This document shows positions 11,133-21,264 of a DNA stretch of 64,000 nucleotides, one piece after another. Every line of letters begins with the position of its first letter. The first letter of the stretch is position 1. The position numbers were made by a program, and so were the translations under genes. The notes beneath the pieces were generated by a model. That model ran no database searches. It worked only from the letters and a program-made list of their open reading frames with translations, and was not told the DNA's origin. Source of the DNA: Heterodera schachtii (Eukaryota > Nematoda > Chromadorea > Rhabditida > Heteroderidae). Location: the NCBI GenBank assembly GCA_023374025.1, contig SIJG01000086.1, positions 124,001 through 188,000 of the forward strand. Reading direction: 5' to 3'.

Positions 11133-12158
11133 TTAAATGGCCGTCCCTCTCTCCAAATCTTCTTTAATATCTGCCGTATATTTGCCGTAATAGCGCTCCA
11201 ATTTGTGGTTGAATTTTCTTGAAAAACAATCTTTGCGACTCGCCTTTTTCCGACACCCACCTGTTGCGTTCGTTGATGAAGTCAATCGGGGCATCAGGGT
11301 CGAACATCCGACGGCGGTGGTACTGGTCACGTTTCTTCATCCTTTGGGTGAACCGACACATAAGGAATAAGTTGTCCCACTCACTGGTTATGAACATCCT
11401 CCGACAGTTTATCGAGTGCCTTGTCGGTGGGATAATGCGAGCCTTGGACCAACGTATTTGCACTTGCGTAGAATTGATCTTCTCCGCTTAATGGTGAAAA
11501 TCATAACAATAATCAGTTAGCAATCCCGAGCTGTCTTTTGAGTATAAAATCTTAAATTAGGCAAAAAATAGTCAACGACTTACACGACTCCTTTCATCTT
11601 TTGATAAGATTCCATGTCCGGCTTTATCCCATTGGTCATTCTTTCGTATTGCCGAATTGACATCGCTTCATAACCTTAATTTCACGAAAAAATAGACTTG
11701 CCCTCGGCTGGGATGGCTCACTCGCAAATCCCGTGTCGGGGTTTGCTTTTCTTCGTTTTGCCGCTTCCATTTTGTCGGCGATGTCCGCTTGCGTTCCCAG
11801 TGCCTTTATTCTGTCATAATCTTCGCCACGCTCCTCCGCTTCCTCAAAAAAAGAATTTGTTGGACGAATCCGTTCAAAGGCAAAGAAAATCGAGTTTCCG
11901 TTACACTTCACCTTTCTTGCCACAAGCTCCTCCAACTCCCATTCTTGTCGCTTTCGCTTAGCCTCAAAATTGTTGGGCAATTTTAGACGTCGATCCTCCT
12001 CCACGACGTGTTCGTGGTTTATTTTTCTTGACTCTTCCTTAATTTCTTTATAAAATCAACCTTGTGATATAAAATAAAGCAACTCTTTTATGATGAAGTT
12101 TTTGGAAGCGTTCCTTGTACTTGGAAATGTCCGGCTTCAAATCGATTGTTGGTTTCAT
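11133..12158 (-). CDS. syf-2: Pre-mRNA-splicing factor SYF2
   Basis: Seven exons: 12158-12084, 12037-11912, 11842-11722, 11674-11584, 11486-11385, 11341-11261, 11217-11133. They join to 226 aa, close to the family length. It belongs to the SYF2 family of NineTeen-complex-associated spliceosome proteins acting in the nucleus. Landmarks: [14 protein letters not shown] near residue 35, an [10 protein letters not shown] block, [17 protein letters not shown], the [13 protein letters not shown] segment, [10 protein letters not shown], and the diagnostic end [17 protein letters not shown]...ERGTAI. It is highly charged and helical. It lies 140 bp downstream of the mL23 stop and 193 bp upstream of TFIIB, all same strand, which fits polycistronic transcription. 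Confidence 0.95.
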
Positions 12159-12298
12159 GGTGAAATCAAATAAATGATAAGTAATAAATAACAAAATAGA
12201 AAATAAAATGAGCAAGCCCATTTTAGTAAATTAAACATGTTTAATTAGGTTCGAAGTTTTCGTACGTTCATCGCGTTTTATCAACAAAAATTTCAACA

Positions 12299-12869
12299 TT
12301 AAATGGGTAACATTTCTCCTATCCCCGCCCTTTCCCTATTGACAAAGCGACTGTTGAAAGTATTTGCGTCCTGCTCTTGGAACTTCTTCATCTGATCAAT
12401 TTCAGCATCGGTGCCACGGCCGGGGAACAGATCCGGGACTTCAGCAATGAAACCCTTCTGAAATGAACATGGGTATTCCAGTGCGTCATTAGTATTCGCA
12501 TACTTTAAAAAAGACGATAGCAATCTTTCGGTCCTCTTCTTTCCAAAGTGCTCTTCTCTTGTCCCGATCTTTGGGGTGGTCCCATGTGATGTCCCCCATT
12601 TCGACACGAATCCGCACATCCCGAACCGGATATTTGTAAATTTTTTCCAAATATTCGCGGACATCCATTCGCGACATTTTGAGATCGACCTCAAATGCTG
12701 CGGCATTTTTTGGAAGACGGTTGTAACCCTTGCTCGGTTGCTCAACCAATTTGATCCAGAAATCAGGCAAAAATACCCTAAGACGGGGAGCTCCGGGCTG
12801 AAAAATCCAAGCAGATTAATCAATGAAATTCATTTTTACCTGCCAAAGTCTTGAAATTCGCGAAGTCAT
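12299..12869 (-). CDS. mrpl-23: Mitochondrial ribosomal protein L23 (uL23m)
   Basis: Three exons: 12869-12840, 12797-12504, 12457-12299; 160 aa. It starts MTSRISRLWQ-PGAPRLRVF, the usual uL23m opening, then FWIKLVEQPSKGYNRLPKN, VDLKMSRMDVREYLEKIY and VRDVRIRVEMGDI, typical of the protein that lines the exit tunnel of the mitochondrial large ribosomal subunit. The C-terminal exon (KGFIAEVPDLFP...GEMLPI) is charged. It lies between SAS10 (107-bp gap) and SYF2 (140-bp gap). Confidence 0.92.
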
Positions 12870-12976
12870 TAACCTTCTACAAATTATTAGTTGATGGAAG
12901 TAAGTAAAAACGATAATTTTATTGTATTTAACTGTGGCATTGTGCGCAAAAAAGCAAGAAAGAATTTAATCAAAAA

Positions 12977-13787
12977 TTAAAATTTTGTGGAACGGATTGT
13001 AGAAATACGAATTCCACGCTTTTCACCATCATATCTCTCCATTTCCCGACGCATGTTTGGGACCTGAGAAAAGTTATTTATGGCTTTAAAGGTACCACAA
13101 CAAAATTTTTACTGCTCCCAACAAATACCTGCGATTTGCGCTTGATCAGTGCTTTTTCGTATTGCGTTCGCTTCATCACCCGCGAATGCCGCTGTTTCGC
13201 TTTCCTTCGCCCTTTGTCCTTTCGAATGCCTTTGTTCTTCCGAATCTGAAAAGTCCTCGTCATAATATTCGGCCAATTTAGCACTGTAAAAAATTAATTG
13301 GCACCTCGTAATTTATTTTTCGCCGCATTTCTTTTGAAACGCACGGTCCTCCATCGTCAAAATTCCCTCCATCGGTTGATGTTTCTGACTGCAGGTCGCA
13401 CACGTTTTGTTCAAAAGTTCTGCCAATCTGCGCAACATTATTACTGGTAAAGTAAATTTGAATTACATTTTCTAGCGGTTTTCCTTGCGCAGTTTCCTTT
13501 TCAGGCGTTTCTTTTGCAACTGAAATGTGAAGGACTTCGAAGAGTCTGCTCCTTCCTTTGTTCTTTATCGTTGAATTTGCAATTAGACCATCAAAATCGA
13601 CCAACGAATTTCCCGTCTCAATTTTCTTCTGCCGGGAAATCGCGTCCTCTTCTTCCAGTTGAAGCATCTCTTCCTCCTCCGAATCATTAACTCCACCAAA
13701 GTCCTTGTCAACATATGATGTCCCATAATAATTGCGTTGGTTTTTCCCCCATTTGTTAGTCGAGTCATTTAAAAAACCAAAATCCAT
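12977..13787 (-). CDS. SAS10/UTP3-like protein, short form
   Basis: Three exons: 13787-13305, 13245-13129, 13063-12977; 228 aa. The N-terminus has the acidic SAS10 signature (NKWGKNQRNYYGTSYVD then an EEEEML run). The C-terminus is the conserved Sas10 domain: RRKINYEIRKNKGIRK, RVMKRTQYEKALIKRKSQ, MRREMERYDGEKRGI. SAS10/UTP3 acts in the nucleolar small-subunit processome. Family members are commonly about twice this length with a middle helical Sas10/Utp3/C1D domain, which I do not see between residues ~60 and 160. The exon joins keep frame throughout, so this looks like a short gene rather than a broken one. It would be the first gene of the four-gene cluster. Confidence 0.85.
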
Positions 13788-14017
13788 TTGAGCAATTTCT
13801 GAGCATTCAATAGTAAAAAAAACGCCAAGAAGGATTAGTCTAATATTAATTTTTCCGGTGTTATGACAATTCGTACAAAAAACAACTCGTACATAGGCCT
13901 AGACTTACGCCTAGGTTTAGGCCGAAACAGGCTTGCTTGAGCCTATGCTTTATTTTGGTTCCCGGTGATTTCGTCAGTGGAACTTAATTCATAAAAAAGC
14001 GTACACCTAGCCAAATT

Positions 14018-14419
14018 TTACAAAAAAATCAAAGTCGAGTAATAAGAACAGGCTTGTAAATATTCTAACGAGTCACGATTTTCAAAATCCCCTGCAAGTA
14101 ATCTCAAATTGTTGCCCTGCCGAACCCATTTTGATTTGTGCTTTTCATGTGCCCATTCCGTCAGCTGGGCTGAGCGAAAATCAGTTATTTGTACACACTC
14201 AAAAAGGTAAACGTCACTTCCATACGTGATCGGCTGACCTCTACGATACGATTTGAAGGCAGAAAACTGACTAAGAGCATCAACATACTCAAAATGCAGC
14301 AATTCTATTAATAAGAAACAGGGGTGGAGCGGACAAAAATATCCCGCGGTCGTGGAACGCGCACTCAAATTGCCGTGTTTACGGTCGAGCTCCAGCCCTA
14401 GTAAGAAATTTAAAAACAA
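14018..14419 (-). CDS. Hypothetical ORF, 133 aa
   Basis: An uninterrupted minus-strand frame of mixed composition (ITYGSDVYLFECVQITDF, QLTEWAHEKHKSKW, FENRDSLEYLQACSYY). It is not low complexity, but I recognise no domain and see no clear exon partners. It may be a gene fragment or chance; it lies in repeat-rich DNA. Confidence 0.25.
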   Translation of the reverse strand: MFLNFLLGLELDRKHGNLSARSTTAGYFCPLHPCFLLIELLHFEYVDALSQFSAFKSYRRGQPITYGSDVYLFECVQITDFRSAQLTEWAHEKHKSKWVRQGNNLRLLAGDFENRDSLEYLQACSYYSTLIFL

Positions 14420-14498
14420 ACGCCGAGATTAATGCAGAATGAATGTCTGACGACCACTTAGAAATGCACACACAGGATAAAAGTAGCAAAGACGAGGC

Positions 14499-14645
14499 AC
14501 AAATATAAATTTTATGATACATATGTAAGTGACCACACCAAATATAGGTTGACAATTGAGAAAATAAATTAGCACAAATATAAATTTTATGATACATATG
14601 TAAATGACCACACCAAATATAGGTTGACAATTGAGAAAATAAATT
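14499..14645. repeat. 74-bp direct duplication
   Basis: Two adjacent copies of a ~74-bp sequence (beginning AGCACAAATATAAATTTTAT, ending AGAAAATAAATT) differing at about one base. Confidence 0.9.
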
Positions 14646-14666
14646 AATTTTAATTTAAATATCGAA

Positions 14667-14853
14667 CTACCGTATATGCTCTAATTATAGCCCATGGGGG
14701 ATTATTTTTCAACCTCCTCAGAAAAGGGGGGATAATTAGAGACTGGGGGATTATGATAGAGGGATTATTTTTCAAAACACCTCGTAGACTGGGGGATAAT
14801 TGGAGACTGTGGGATTAATAGAGACTGGGCTATAATTAGAGCATATACGGTAG
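14667..14853. mobile_element. Short MITE with TA-flanked inverted repeats
   Basis: Starts CTACCGTATATGCTCTAAT and ends with the exact inverse, about 187 bp in all. The interior repeats GGGGGATTATTTTTCAA and GACTGGGGGAT. The flanking TA on each side is compatible with a Tc1/mariner-type TA target duplication (inference). Confidence 0.78.
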
Positions 14854-15285
14854 TCTCATTTAAGAAACATTAAATGTTTTTTTGTAAAAAATGGTTATTA
14901 TCACTGACGAAATCACTTCTGACGAAATCACATGTCACCTTTATTTTTTAATTGTACGAGTTGCCTTTGCGCGCTAATTCAAAATATCGGTTACTGCCTT
15001 TTTGTGCTGTTTATTTTGACCATTCTTAACATACTAACTGTTTTACGGTCAGGATATTGGACAAAAAGGGTCCGGGTATCAGGTCCTGGAAAAGTTGGTA
15101 CTTGTAGGTTTTGCTACCCCCCCCCCCCCAAAAAAAATGTCATGGCCCCGACAATGGAAAGCACTTTTCTAGGGTAGTTTTAAGCGCTGATCAAGAATCT
15201 GACGTCGAAACTGCAAAAATCTATGCTTTTATAAATGATTTTCATCTTGATTTTGTCAATGATTTTTCGAAAAAAGAAATAACGA

Positions 15286-15366
15286 GTCTTAGCGTCCCAT
15301 GGATTTTTACGCGTCCTTGAATTTTTACGCGTCCCAAGTGTTTTTACGCGTCCCATGGATTTTTAA
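15286..15366 (+). repeat. ACGCGTCCCATGG-type repeat array, left flank
   Basis: Four near-copies of ACGCGTCCCATGGATTTTT spaced about 21 bp apart. The same word occurs in opposite orientation at 20258-20373 on the other side of the LTR element, and in degraded form at 63928-63994. Confidence 0.75.
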
Positions 15367-15387
15367 CTCTTGAATATTTTATGTTTC

Positions 15388-15908
15388 TGCTGTATCCGCA
15401 GCATCCAAAATTTCATATTTTGTACATAATGTAAATTGCCCTACTTTCCCCGACCCAATCCCGTCATAAACTTGTCCCTCTGTTCGTCCCATCCCAAGCC
15501 AATCATATCCCTCTCATTTCCAATGTTATCGTGCCATTCATCCTATTCACCTCTGTTGCATATGCCATCCATTTCTCTTATTCCTTTTTGTGTTTTGCCG
15601 TCATTACCCCTCATCCTATCCAAAGTCCATCCCCTTTGTGCCAGTATATAAGTCCACTCAATTTTCCCCCTCGGGGGCTGCGAGATGTCTGCGGAGGGTC
15701 AGTCTGTGCCATTCCTTGCCTTTGGCAATTCTCTCCCAAATAACCAATTGCACTGACCCACCCAAAATGCTCTGAGGTTGTTGTTGACTCAAACTTATTC
15801 CCGGTTTTTATCATATAATTATTTGTCAATGCTTTTCCTACAATAAATCCCTCTCTCTTAAAATGGTAATTTGAAATGGCTTAAAGCCTTAAACCCGGGG
15901 ACACAACA
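15388..15908 (+). repeat. LTR 1
   Basis: TGCTGTATCCGCAGC...GGGGACACAACA, 521 bp. A TATA-like TATATAAG lies at LTR position 258 and AATAAA at 455, consistent with U3-R-U5 order. Confidence 0.92.
15645..15652 (+). promoter_or_regulatory. TATA box in LTR
   Basis: TATATAAG in the middle of the LTR, about 190 bp before the AATAAA at 15842. Repeated at 17646 and 19647 in the other LTRs. Confidence 0.6.
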
Positions 15909-15914
15909 CCTTTT

Positions 15915-15932
15915 TGGTGCCACGACCCGTTG
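15915..15932 (+). promoter_or_regulatory. Primer-binding site
   Basis: TGGTGCCACGACCCGTTG, 6 nt after the LTR end. The leading TGG is complementary to a tRNA 3' CCA. The tRNA species was not identified. Second copy at 17916. Confidence 0.65.
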
Positions 15933-16358
15933 TGAAATTTTTTGTTAAAAAGAGAGAGAGATTGAGCATTTGAATTCCAGAACATACCAGGCTGAATGTC
16001 TGAGGCCATCAAAGGCTAAAATTTGAACAATGCAGACATTAAAAAGGATGCAGACCCAAAAGGCAAATATTTATCCACTTTTTGGAGTATTAAAAAGAGC
16101 AAATTACAAGGCTTCTGGCAAACGACTAAAAGCATGGCAAAATTGCTATTGTGCAATGCAAACGGGCCATCAGATAATGAAGAGTTGCTTTTTTTCTATG
16201 CTGATTTTAGCAGAGTACGGTAATACAAAAACCCAAATGGCATATTTTATGATCAATGATCAATGCAGTGTGCTGTAATGTGATAAATTTTTTATTTTTA
16301 TGATTTTGCTGCTTTCAAAAGGCTAAGTGCCAAATGTTTTGAGCATGGAAAAATATAG

Positions 16359-16599
16359 CTAGCCGAAGCTGTGTGCTCCTAGCTGGGCTGAGTGCCGTTG
16401 TAGCTGTGTGCTACCAGACAAGTGATAAATAAGGCTGAAAAGCCGTGGGCTAGTCGCAGCTGTGTGCTCCTAGCTGGGCTGAGTGCCGTTGTGGCTGTGT
16501 GCCACGAGACTGGTCGAAGCTGTGTGCTCCCAGAAAAGAGATCAATTAATGGGTGAAATGAGCGTAAGCCATTGACTAGTCGAAGCTGTGTGCTCCTAG
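16359..16599 (+). repeat. Six stem-loops with TGTGT loop, unit 1
   Basis: Hairpins at 16359-16382, 16400-16414, 16450-16473, 16491-16505, 16510-16533 and 16576-16599. Four have the form CTRG-N4-AGC-TGTGT-GCT-C-CYAG; two have a 5-bp stem around the same TGTGT. Stem changes are compensated: CTAG/CTAG versus CTGG/CCAG, and GTAGC/GCTAC versus GTGGC/GCCAC. Confidence 0.85.
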
Positions 16600-17374
16600 T
16601 GTCAAGCGAAAAATGGCAGGTAACGCTGTGTGATTAAACTGACTGTGTGCCAAGTGCTTAGTGCCAAAAATGCATTATGAATTTGAAGGCATAAAGCCGC
16701 ATGGGTGTTTATTTTTGTAATTGTTTGCTTATGTGATGCTATCGGGTTAAAGTTAACCGTTTTTAAAGCCAAAATTGGTTTTACTGTAATAAATGACAAT
16801 GCACAATTCGATGAAATTTTAATGGAAATGCAGAAAATAAGCTTTGGGAAGCCAAAAAAGGAATGAATGTGTTAAAATCAGAGAAAAGGCTGAAGAAAAG
16901 ATGCAATTGAAGTACTATAATTGAAATTGAAAGGATGATGTAATTAAAAAAGTAAAAAAGTCAAAAAAAAAGAAGAAAAGTGAATAAGTTTTGAATAAAA
17001 AAAAAACTGATAAAGTCAAAGCAGCACATTTTGAGAAAATTGATGCAAAGATAAAAGTGTTAATGAAAAAAAAAAGAAATAAGAAGCAAGCGAAAATTTT
17101 ATTCTGTGAAATGAATATGAAATTTAAAAAACCGGAGACTGTTAAAGAAAGGAAAAGAAAGTTGCCATTAAAGTGAAAGTGAAATAACCCGAGAATGGGT
17201 GTCAAGAGAAAATGACATGATTGAATGAAGCAAATGGGAAGCTTGTTCAACTGAACGGCAGCGGATGATGGTGTTCATCAATGTGTGACCATCAATGGGC
17301 GCCCGAAGGCTGATCAGAACGATGGACGCGAGCTGATCAGAAATGATGAGGCAAAAGCCAGGAGGCTTTTTTTC

Positions 17375-17388
17375 AAGGAGGAGAGAAA
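17375..17388 (+). promoter_or_regulatory. Polypurine tract
   Basis: AAGGAGGAGAGAAA, ending exactly at the first base before the LTR2 TG; the expected plus-strand priming site. Second copy at 19376-19389. Confidence 0.75.
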
Positions 17389-17909
17389 TGCTGTATCCGC
17401 AGCATCCAAAATTTCATATTTTGTACATAATGTAAATTGCCCTACTTTCCCCGACCCAATCCCGTCATAAACTTGTCCCTCTGTTCGTCCCATCCCAAGC
17501 CAATCATATCCCTCTCATTTCCAATGTTATCGTGCCATTCATCCTATTCACCTCTGTTGCATATGCCATCCATTTCTCTTATTCCTTTTTGTGTTTTGCC
17601 GTCATTACCCCTCATCCTATCCAAAGTCCATCCCCTTTGTGCCAGTATATAAGTCCACTCAATTTTCCCCCTCGGGGGCTGCGAGATGTCTGCGGAGGGT
17701 CAGTCTGTGCCATTCCTTGCCTTTGGCAATTCTCTCCCAAATAACCAATTGCACTGACCCACCCAAAATGCTCTGAGGTTGTTGTTGACTCAAACTTATT
17801 CCCGGTTTTTATCATATAATTATTTGTCAATGCTTTTCCTACAATAAATCCCTCTCTCTTAAAATGGTAATTTGAAATGGCTTAAAGCCTTAAACCCGGG
17901 GACACAACA
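17389..17909 (+). repeat. LTR 2 (shared middle LTR)
   Basis: Same 521-bp sequence as LTR1, shared between the two tandem units. Confidence 0.92.
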
Positions 17910-18359
17910 CCTTTTTGGTGCCACGACCCGTTGTGAAATTTTTTGTTAAAAAGAGAGAGAGATTGAGCATTTGAATTCCAGAACATACCAGGCTGAATGT
18001 CTGAGGCCATCAAAGGCTAAAATTTGAACAATGCAGACATTAAAAAGGATGCAGACCCAAAAGGCAAATATTTATCCACTTTTTGGAGTATTAAAAAGAG
18101 CAAATTACAAGGCTTCTGGCAAACGACTAAAAGCATGGCAAAATTGCTATTGTGCAATGCAAACGGGCCATCAGATAATGAAGAGTTGCTTTTTTTCTAT
18201 GCTGATTTTAGCAGAGTACGGTAATACAAAAACCCAAATGGCATATTTTATGATCAATGATCAATGCAGTGTGCTGTAATGTGATAAATTTTTTATTTTT
18301 ATGATTTTGCTGCTTTCAAAAGGCTAAGTGCCAAATGTTTTGAGCATGGAAAAATATAG

Positions 18360-18600
18360 CTAGCCGAAGCTGTGTGCTCCTAGCTGGGCTGAGTGCCGTT
18401 GTAGCTGTGTGCTACCAGACAAGTGATAAATAAGGCTGAAAAGCCGTGGGCTAGTCGCAGCTGTGTGCTCCTAGCTGGGCTGAGTGCCGTTGTGGCTGTG
18501 TGCCACGAGACTGGTCGAAGCTGTGTGCTCCCAGAAAAGAGATCAATTAATGGGTGAAATGAGCGTAAGCCATTGACTAGTCGAAGCTGTGTGCTCCTAG
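18360..18600 (+). repeat. Six stem-loops with TGTGT loop, unit 2
   Basis: Copy of the hairpin array, offset by 2001 bp from the array at 16359-16599. Confidence 0.85.
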
Positions 18601-19389
18601 TGTCAAGCGAAAAATGGCAGGTAACGCTGTGTGATTAAACTGACTGTGTGCCAAGTGCTTAGTGCCAAAAATGCATTATGAATTTGAAGGCATAAAGCCG
18701 CATGGGTGTTTATTTTTGTAATTGTTTGCTTATGTGATGCTATCGGGTTAAAGTTAACCGTTTTTAAAGCCAAAATTGGTTTTACTGTAATAAATGACAA
18801 TGCACAATTCGATGAAATTTTAATGGAAATGCAGAAAATAAGCTTTGGGAAGCCAAAAAAGGAATGAATGTGTTAAAATCAGAGAAAAGGCTGAAGAAAA
18901 GATGCAATTGAAGTACTATAATTGAAATTGAAAGGATGATGTAATTAAAAAAGTAAAAAAGTCAAAAAAAAAGAAGAAAAGTGAATAAGTTTTGAATAAA
19001 AAAAAAACTGATAAAGTCAAAGCAGCACATTTTGAGAAAATTGATGCAAAGATAAAAGTGTTAATGAAAAAAAAAAGAAATAAGAAGCAAGCGAAAATTT
19101 TATTCTGTGAAATGAATATGAAATTTAAAAAACCGGAGACTGTTAAAGAAAGGAAAAGAAAGTTGCCATTAAAGTGAAAGTGAAATAACCCGAGAATGGG
19201 TGTCAAGAGAAAATGACATGATTGAATGAAGCAAATGGGAAGCTTGTTCAACTGAACGGCAGCGGATGATGGTGTTCATCAATGTGTGACCATCAATGGG
19301 CGCCCGAAGGCTGATCAGAACGATGGACGCGAGCTGATCAGAAATGATGAGGCAAAAGCCAGGAGGCTTTTTTTCAAGGAGGAGAGAAA

Positions 19390-19910
19390 TGCTGTATCCG
19401 CAGCATCCAAAATTTCATATTTTGTACATAATGTAAATTGCCCTACTTTCCCCGACCCAATCCCGTCATAAACTTGTCCCTCTGTTCGTCCCATCCCAAG
19501 CCAATCATATCCCTCTCATTTCCAATGTTATCGTGCCATTCATCCTATTCACCTCTGTTGCATATGCCATCCATTTCTCTTATTCCTTTTTGTGTTTTGC
19601 CGTCATTACCCCTCATCCTATCCAAAGTCCATCCCCTTTGTGCCAGTATATAAGTCCACTCAATTTTCCCCCTCGGGGGCTGCGAGATGTCTGCGGAGGG
19701 TCAGTCTGTGCCATTCCTTGCCTTTGGCAATTCTCTCCCAAATAACCAATTGCACTGACCCACCCAAAATGCTCTGAGGTTGTTGTTGACTCAAACTTAT
19801 TCCCGGTTTTTATCATATAATTATTTGTCAATGCTTTTCCTACAATAAATCCCTCTCTCTTAAAATGGTAATTTGAAATGGCTTAAAGCCTTAAACCCGG
19901 GGACACAACA
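19390..19910 (+). repeat. LTR 3
   Basis: Terminal LTR; followed directly by the TSD GTTTC. Confidence 0.92.
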
Positions 19911-20043
19911 GTTTCCTTTCTTTTTAATTAGAAAAAGTACAATGGACATGGTGATGCATGAAACAGGAGTATCAAAAACATCCAATAATTTAGATTTCTA
20001 TAATAATTTTAGAGATCTTTGCCAAGGTTACCCATATTTGCGC

Positions 20044-20165
20044 CCGGACATTCGCGCCTATGTCCAAAATTGAGTTCAAATTGTAATTTTAATGCTGTAT
20101 AGGCTATCAGGGTTTGAAAAATTTTAAGTTTGAACCCGATTTTGGACATAGGCGCAAATGTCTGG
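20044..20165. repeat. Imperfect hairpin repeat
   Basis: CCGGACATTCGCGCCTATGT...TTGAGTTCAAA is followed about 45 bp later by its near-inverse, ending ACATAGGCGCAAATGTCTGG. Total length about 122 bp, no ORF. Confidence 0.7.
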
Positions 20166-20257
20166 ACACACTTTGCCAAGCATAGGCTATTCGGATGGAA
20201 ACATAAAAATAAAAAATTTGGTTAATTTTAATGAAAGAATGCTATTGATGAAATTCA

Positions 20258-20373
20258 TGGGACGCGTGAAAATTCAATGGAACCCGTAAAAAACCTTGGG
20301 ACGCGTAAAAATTTGATGGGACGCATAAAAAATTCAATGGGACGCGTAAAAAACCATGGGACGCGTATTATGC
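20258..20373 (-). repeat. ACGCGTCCCATGG-type repeat array, right flank
   Basis: About six near-copies of the same word as at 15286-15366, in opposite orientation. The LTR element appears to have inserted into or beside an older inverted-repeat sequence. Confidence 0.75.
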
Positions 20374-20469
20374 ACTAGAACCAAAATACCTTTGTAGTTT
20401 TAGTGTTCACAATCAGTAACTTTTTAATTAATAAAAAATATCCATTACAAATTATTTCTCTGTTTCGTT

Positions 20470-21264
20470 TATTGTACTTAAATACAGTAGTTATCAGCAT
20501 TATCGTATACTGAAACTGGTAAAAGCGTCGCTGTTGTGATCGCTCTTCCCACTTCATTCTCGGCCAAAATCTGTGCGTAAATTTCAACAACGAAAATGTA
20601 TTTATGAATACAAACTGACCGAATATATTCCTTAAGTTAATGCTTTTTATTATCGTTAAATAAAAGACTACCGTAATGACGGGGGCGGACTCTTTTTATC
20701 GTACAACGACAAATGTCTAAATTTATGCATTATTCATTAAACCAGACGCAAATTATTTAGAGGATTTCTCATATAAATCAACTAATGCTTGCTGATCGGT
20801 GGATTTTTTTGGGGGGGGGGGTATCTAAGGAGGAGGGGAATGAAAAATTTTTCAAGAAAAACGGACAAATTGTTTGAAAATCTTGCATAATTTGCTCACC
20901 ATATTCCATTAAAATTCTCAAAAAATTATCCCGAAAACTACTACAAATTCCCATTTTCGCCCCAGCGCTGCAAAAATCAATTCCACCTGAAGTATCTTCC
21001 AGTAAAATATCGTCAAATAACAATTTGTCATCATTAAACAGCCAACAAACCTGGAAGTTAAGCATAATTAGGCATAATGCCACAGATACAAATTGAAAAT
21101 TACCCTCGGGCGTGGAGAACCCAAAAGCACACAATCAAAAACTGCTTTTTCGCCCACCAAACAACGCACATCACTGAACACTTTAAGAAACTCTGGCGGT
21201 TGACAAAGCGAATTTATTGAGAATTTGTTTTGTTGTGGAAGTTCATAAAGAAGTTGGTCAACCT
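20470..21264 (-). CDS. Ig-like (I-set) domain protein, partial exons
   Basis: On the minus strand, an exon at ~21264-21106 reads ...PPEFLKVFSDVRCLVGEKAVF then DCVLLGSPRPR, followed by an exon near 21047 with VCWLFNDDKLLF and one near 20565 with QILAENEVGRAITTATLLP. Together these match the start (P.F, G..A.F.C), the tryptophan strand and the final strand of an I-set immunoglobulin domain as in muscle or adhesion proteins. I could not join the last two exons in phase, and the usual D.G.Y.C motif is not clear, so the gene may be incomplete or mis-spliced in my reading. Upstream exons possibly lie at 21640-22130 (a charged QQQMQSKMCKDKTSKPLTKV segment), not proven. Confidence 0.5.

Larger units (their letters stand above)
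15383..19915 (+). mobile_element. Non-autonomous LTR retroelement, tandem LTR-int-LTR-int-LTR
   Basis: The element proper is 15388-19910: LTR1 15388-15908, internal 15909-17388, LTR2 17389-17909, internal 17910-19389, LTR3 19390-19910. The period is exactly 2001 bp and the copies look identical. LTRs (521 bp) start TG and end CA. GTTTC flanks the whole (15383-15387, 19911-19915) as a 5-bp TSD. Just inside the LTR is a primer-binding-site-like TGGTGCCACGACCCGT (15915), and a polypurine tract AAGGAGGAGAGAAA directly precedes LTR2 (17375-17388). Each LTR has TATATAAG (15645) and AATAAA (15842). The 1480-bp internal region holds no gag, protease, RT, RNase H or integrase; the longest frames are under 115 aa. 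The tandem form is what recombination between LTRs of two copies would give. Movement would need an autonomous partner in trans. Confidence 0.92.

Noticed and set aside
16915..17250. 111-codon Phe-rich minus ORF in the LTR element internal region
   Set aside because: AT/homopolymer-driven (poly-A on +), no domain; not considered a retroelement protein.
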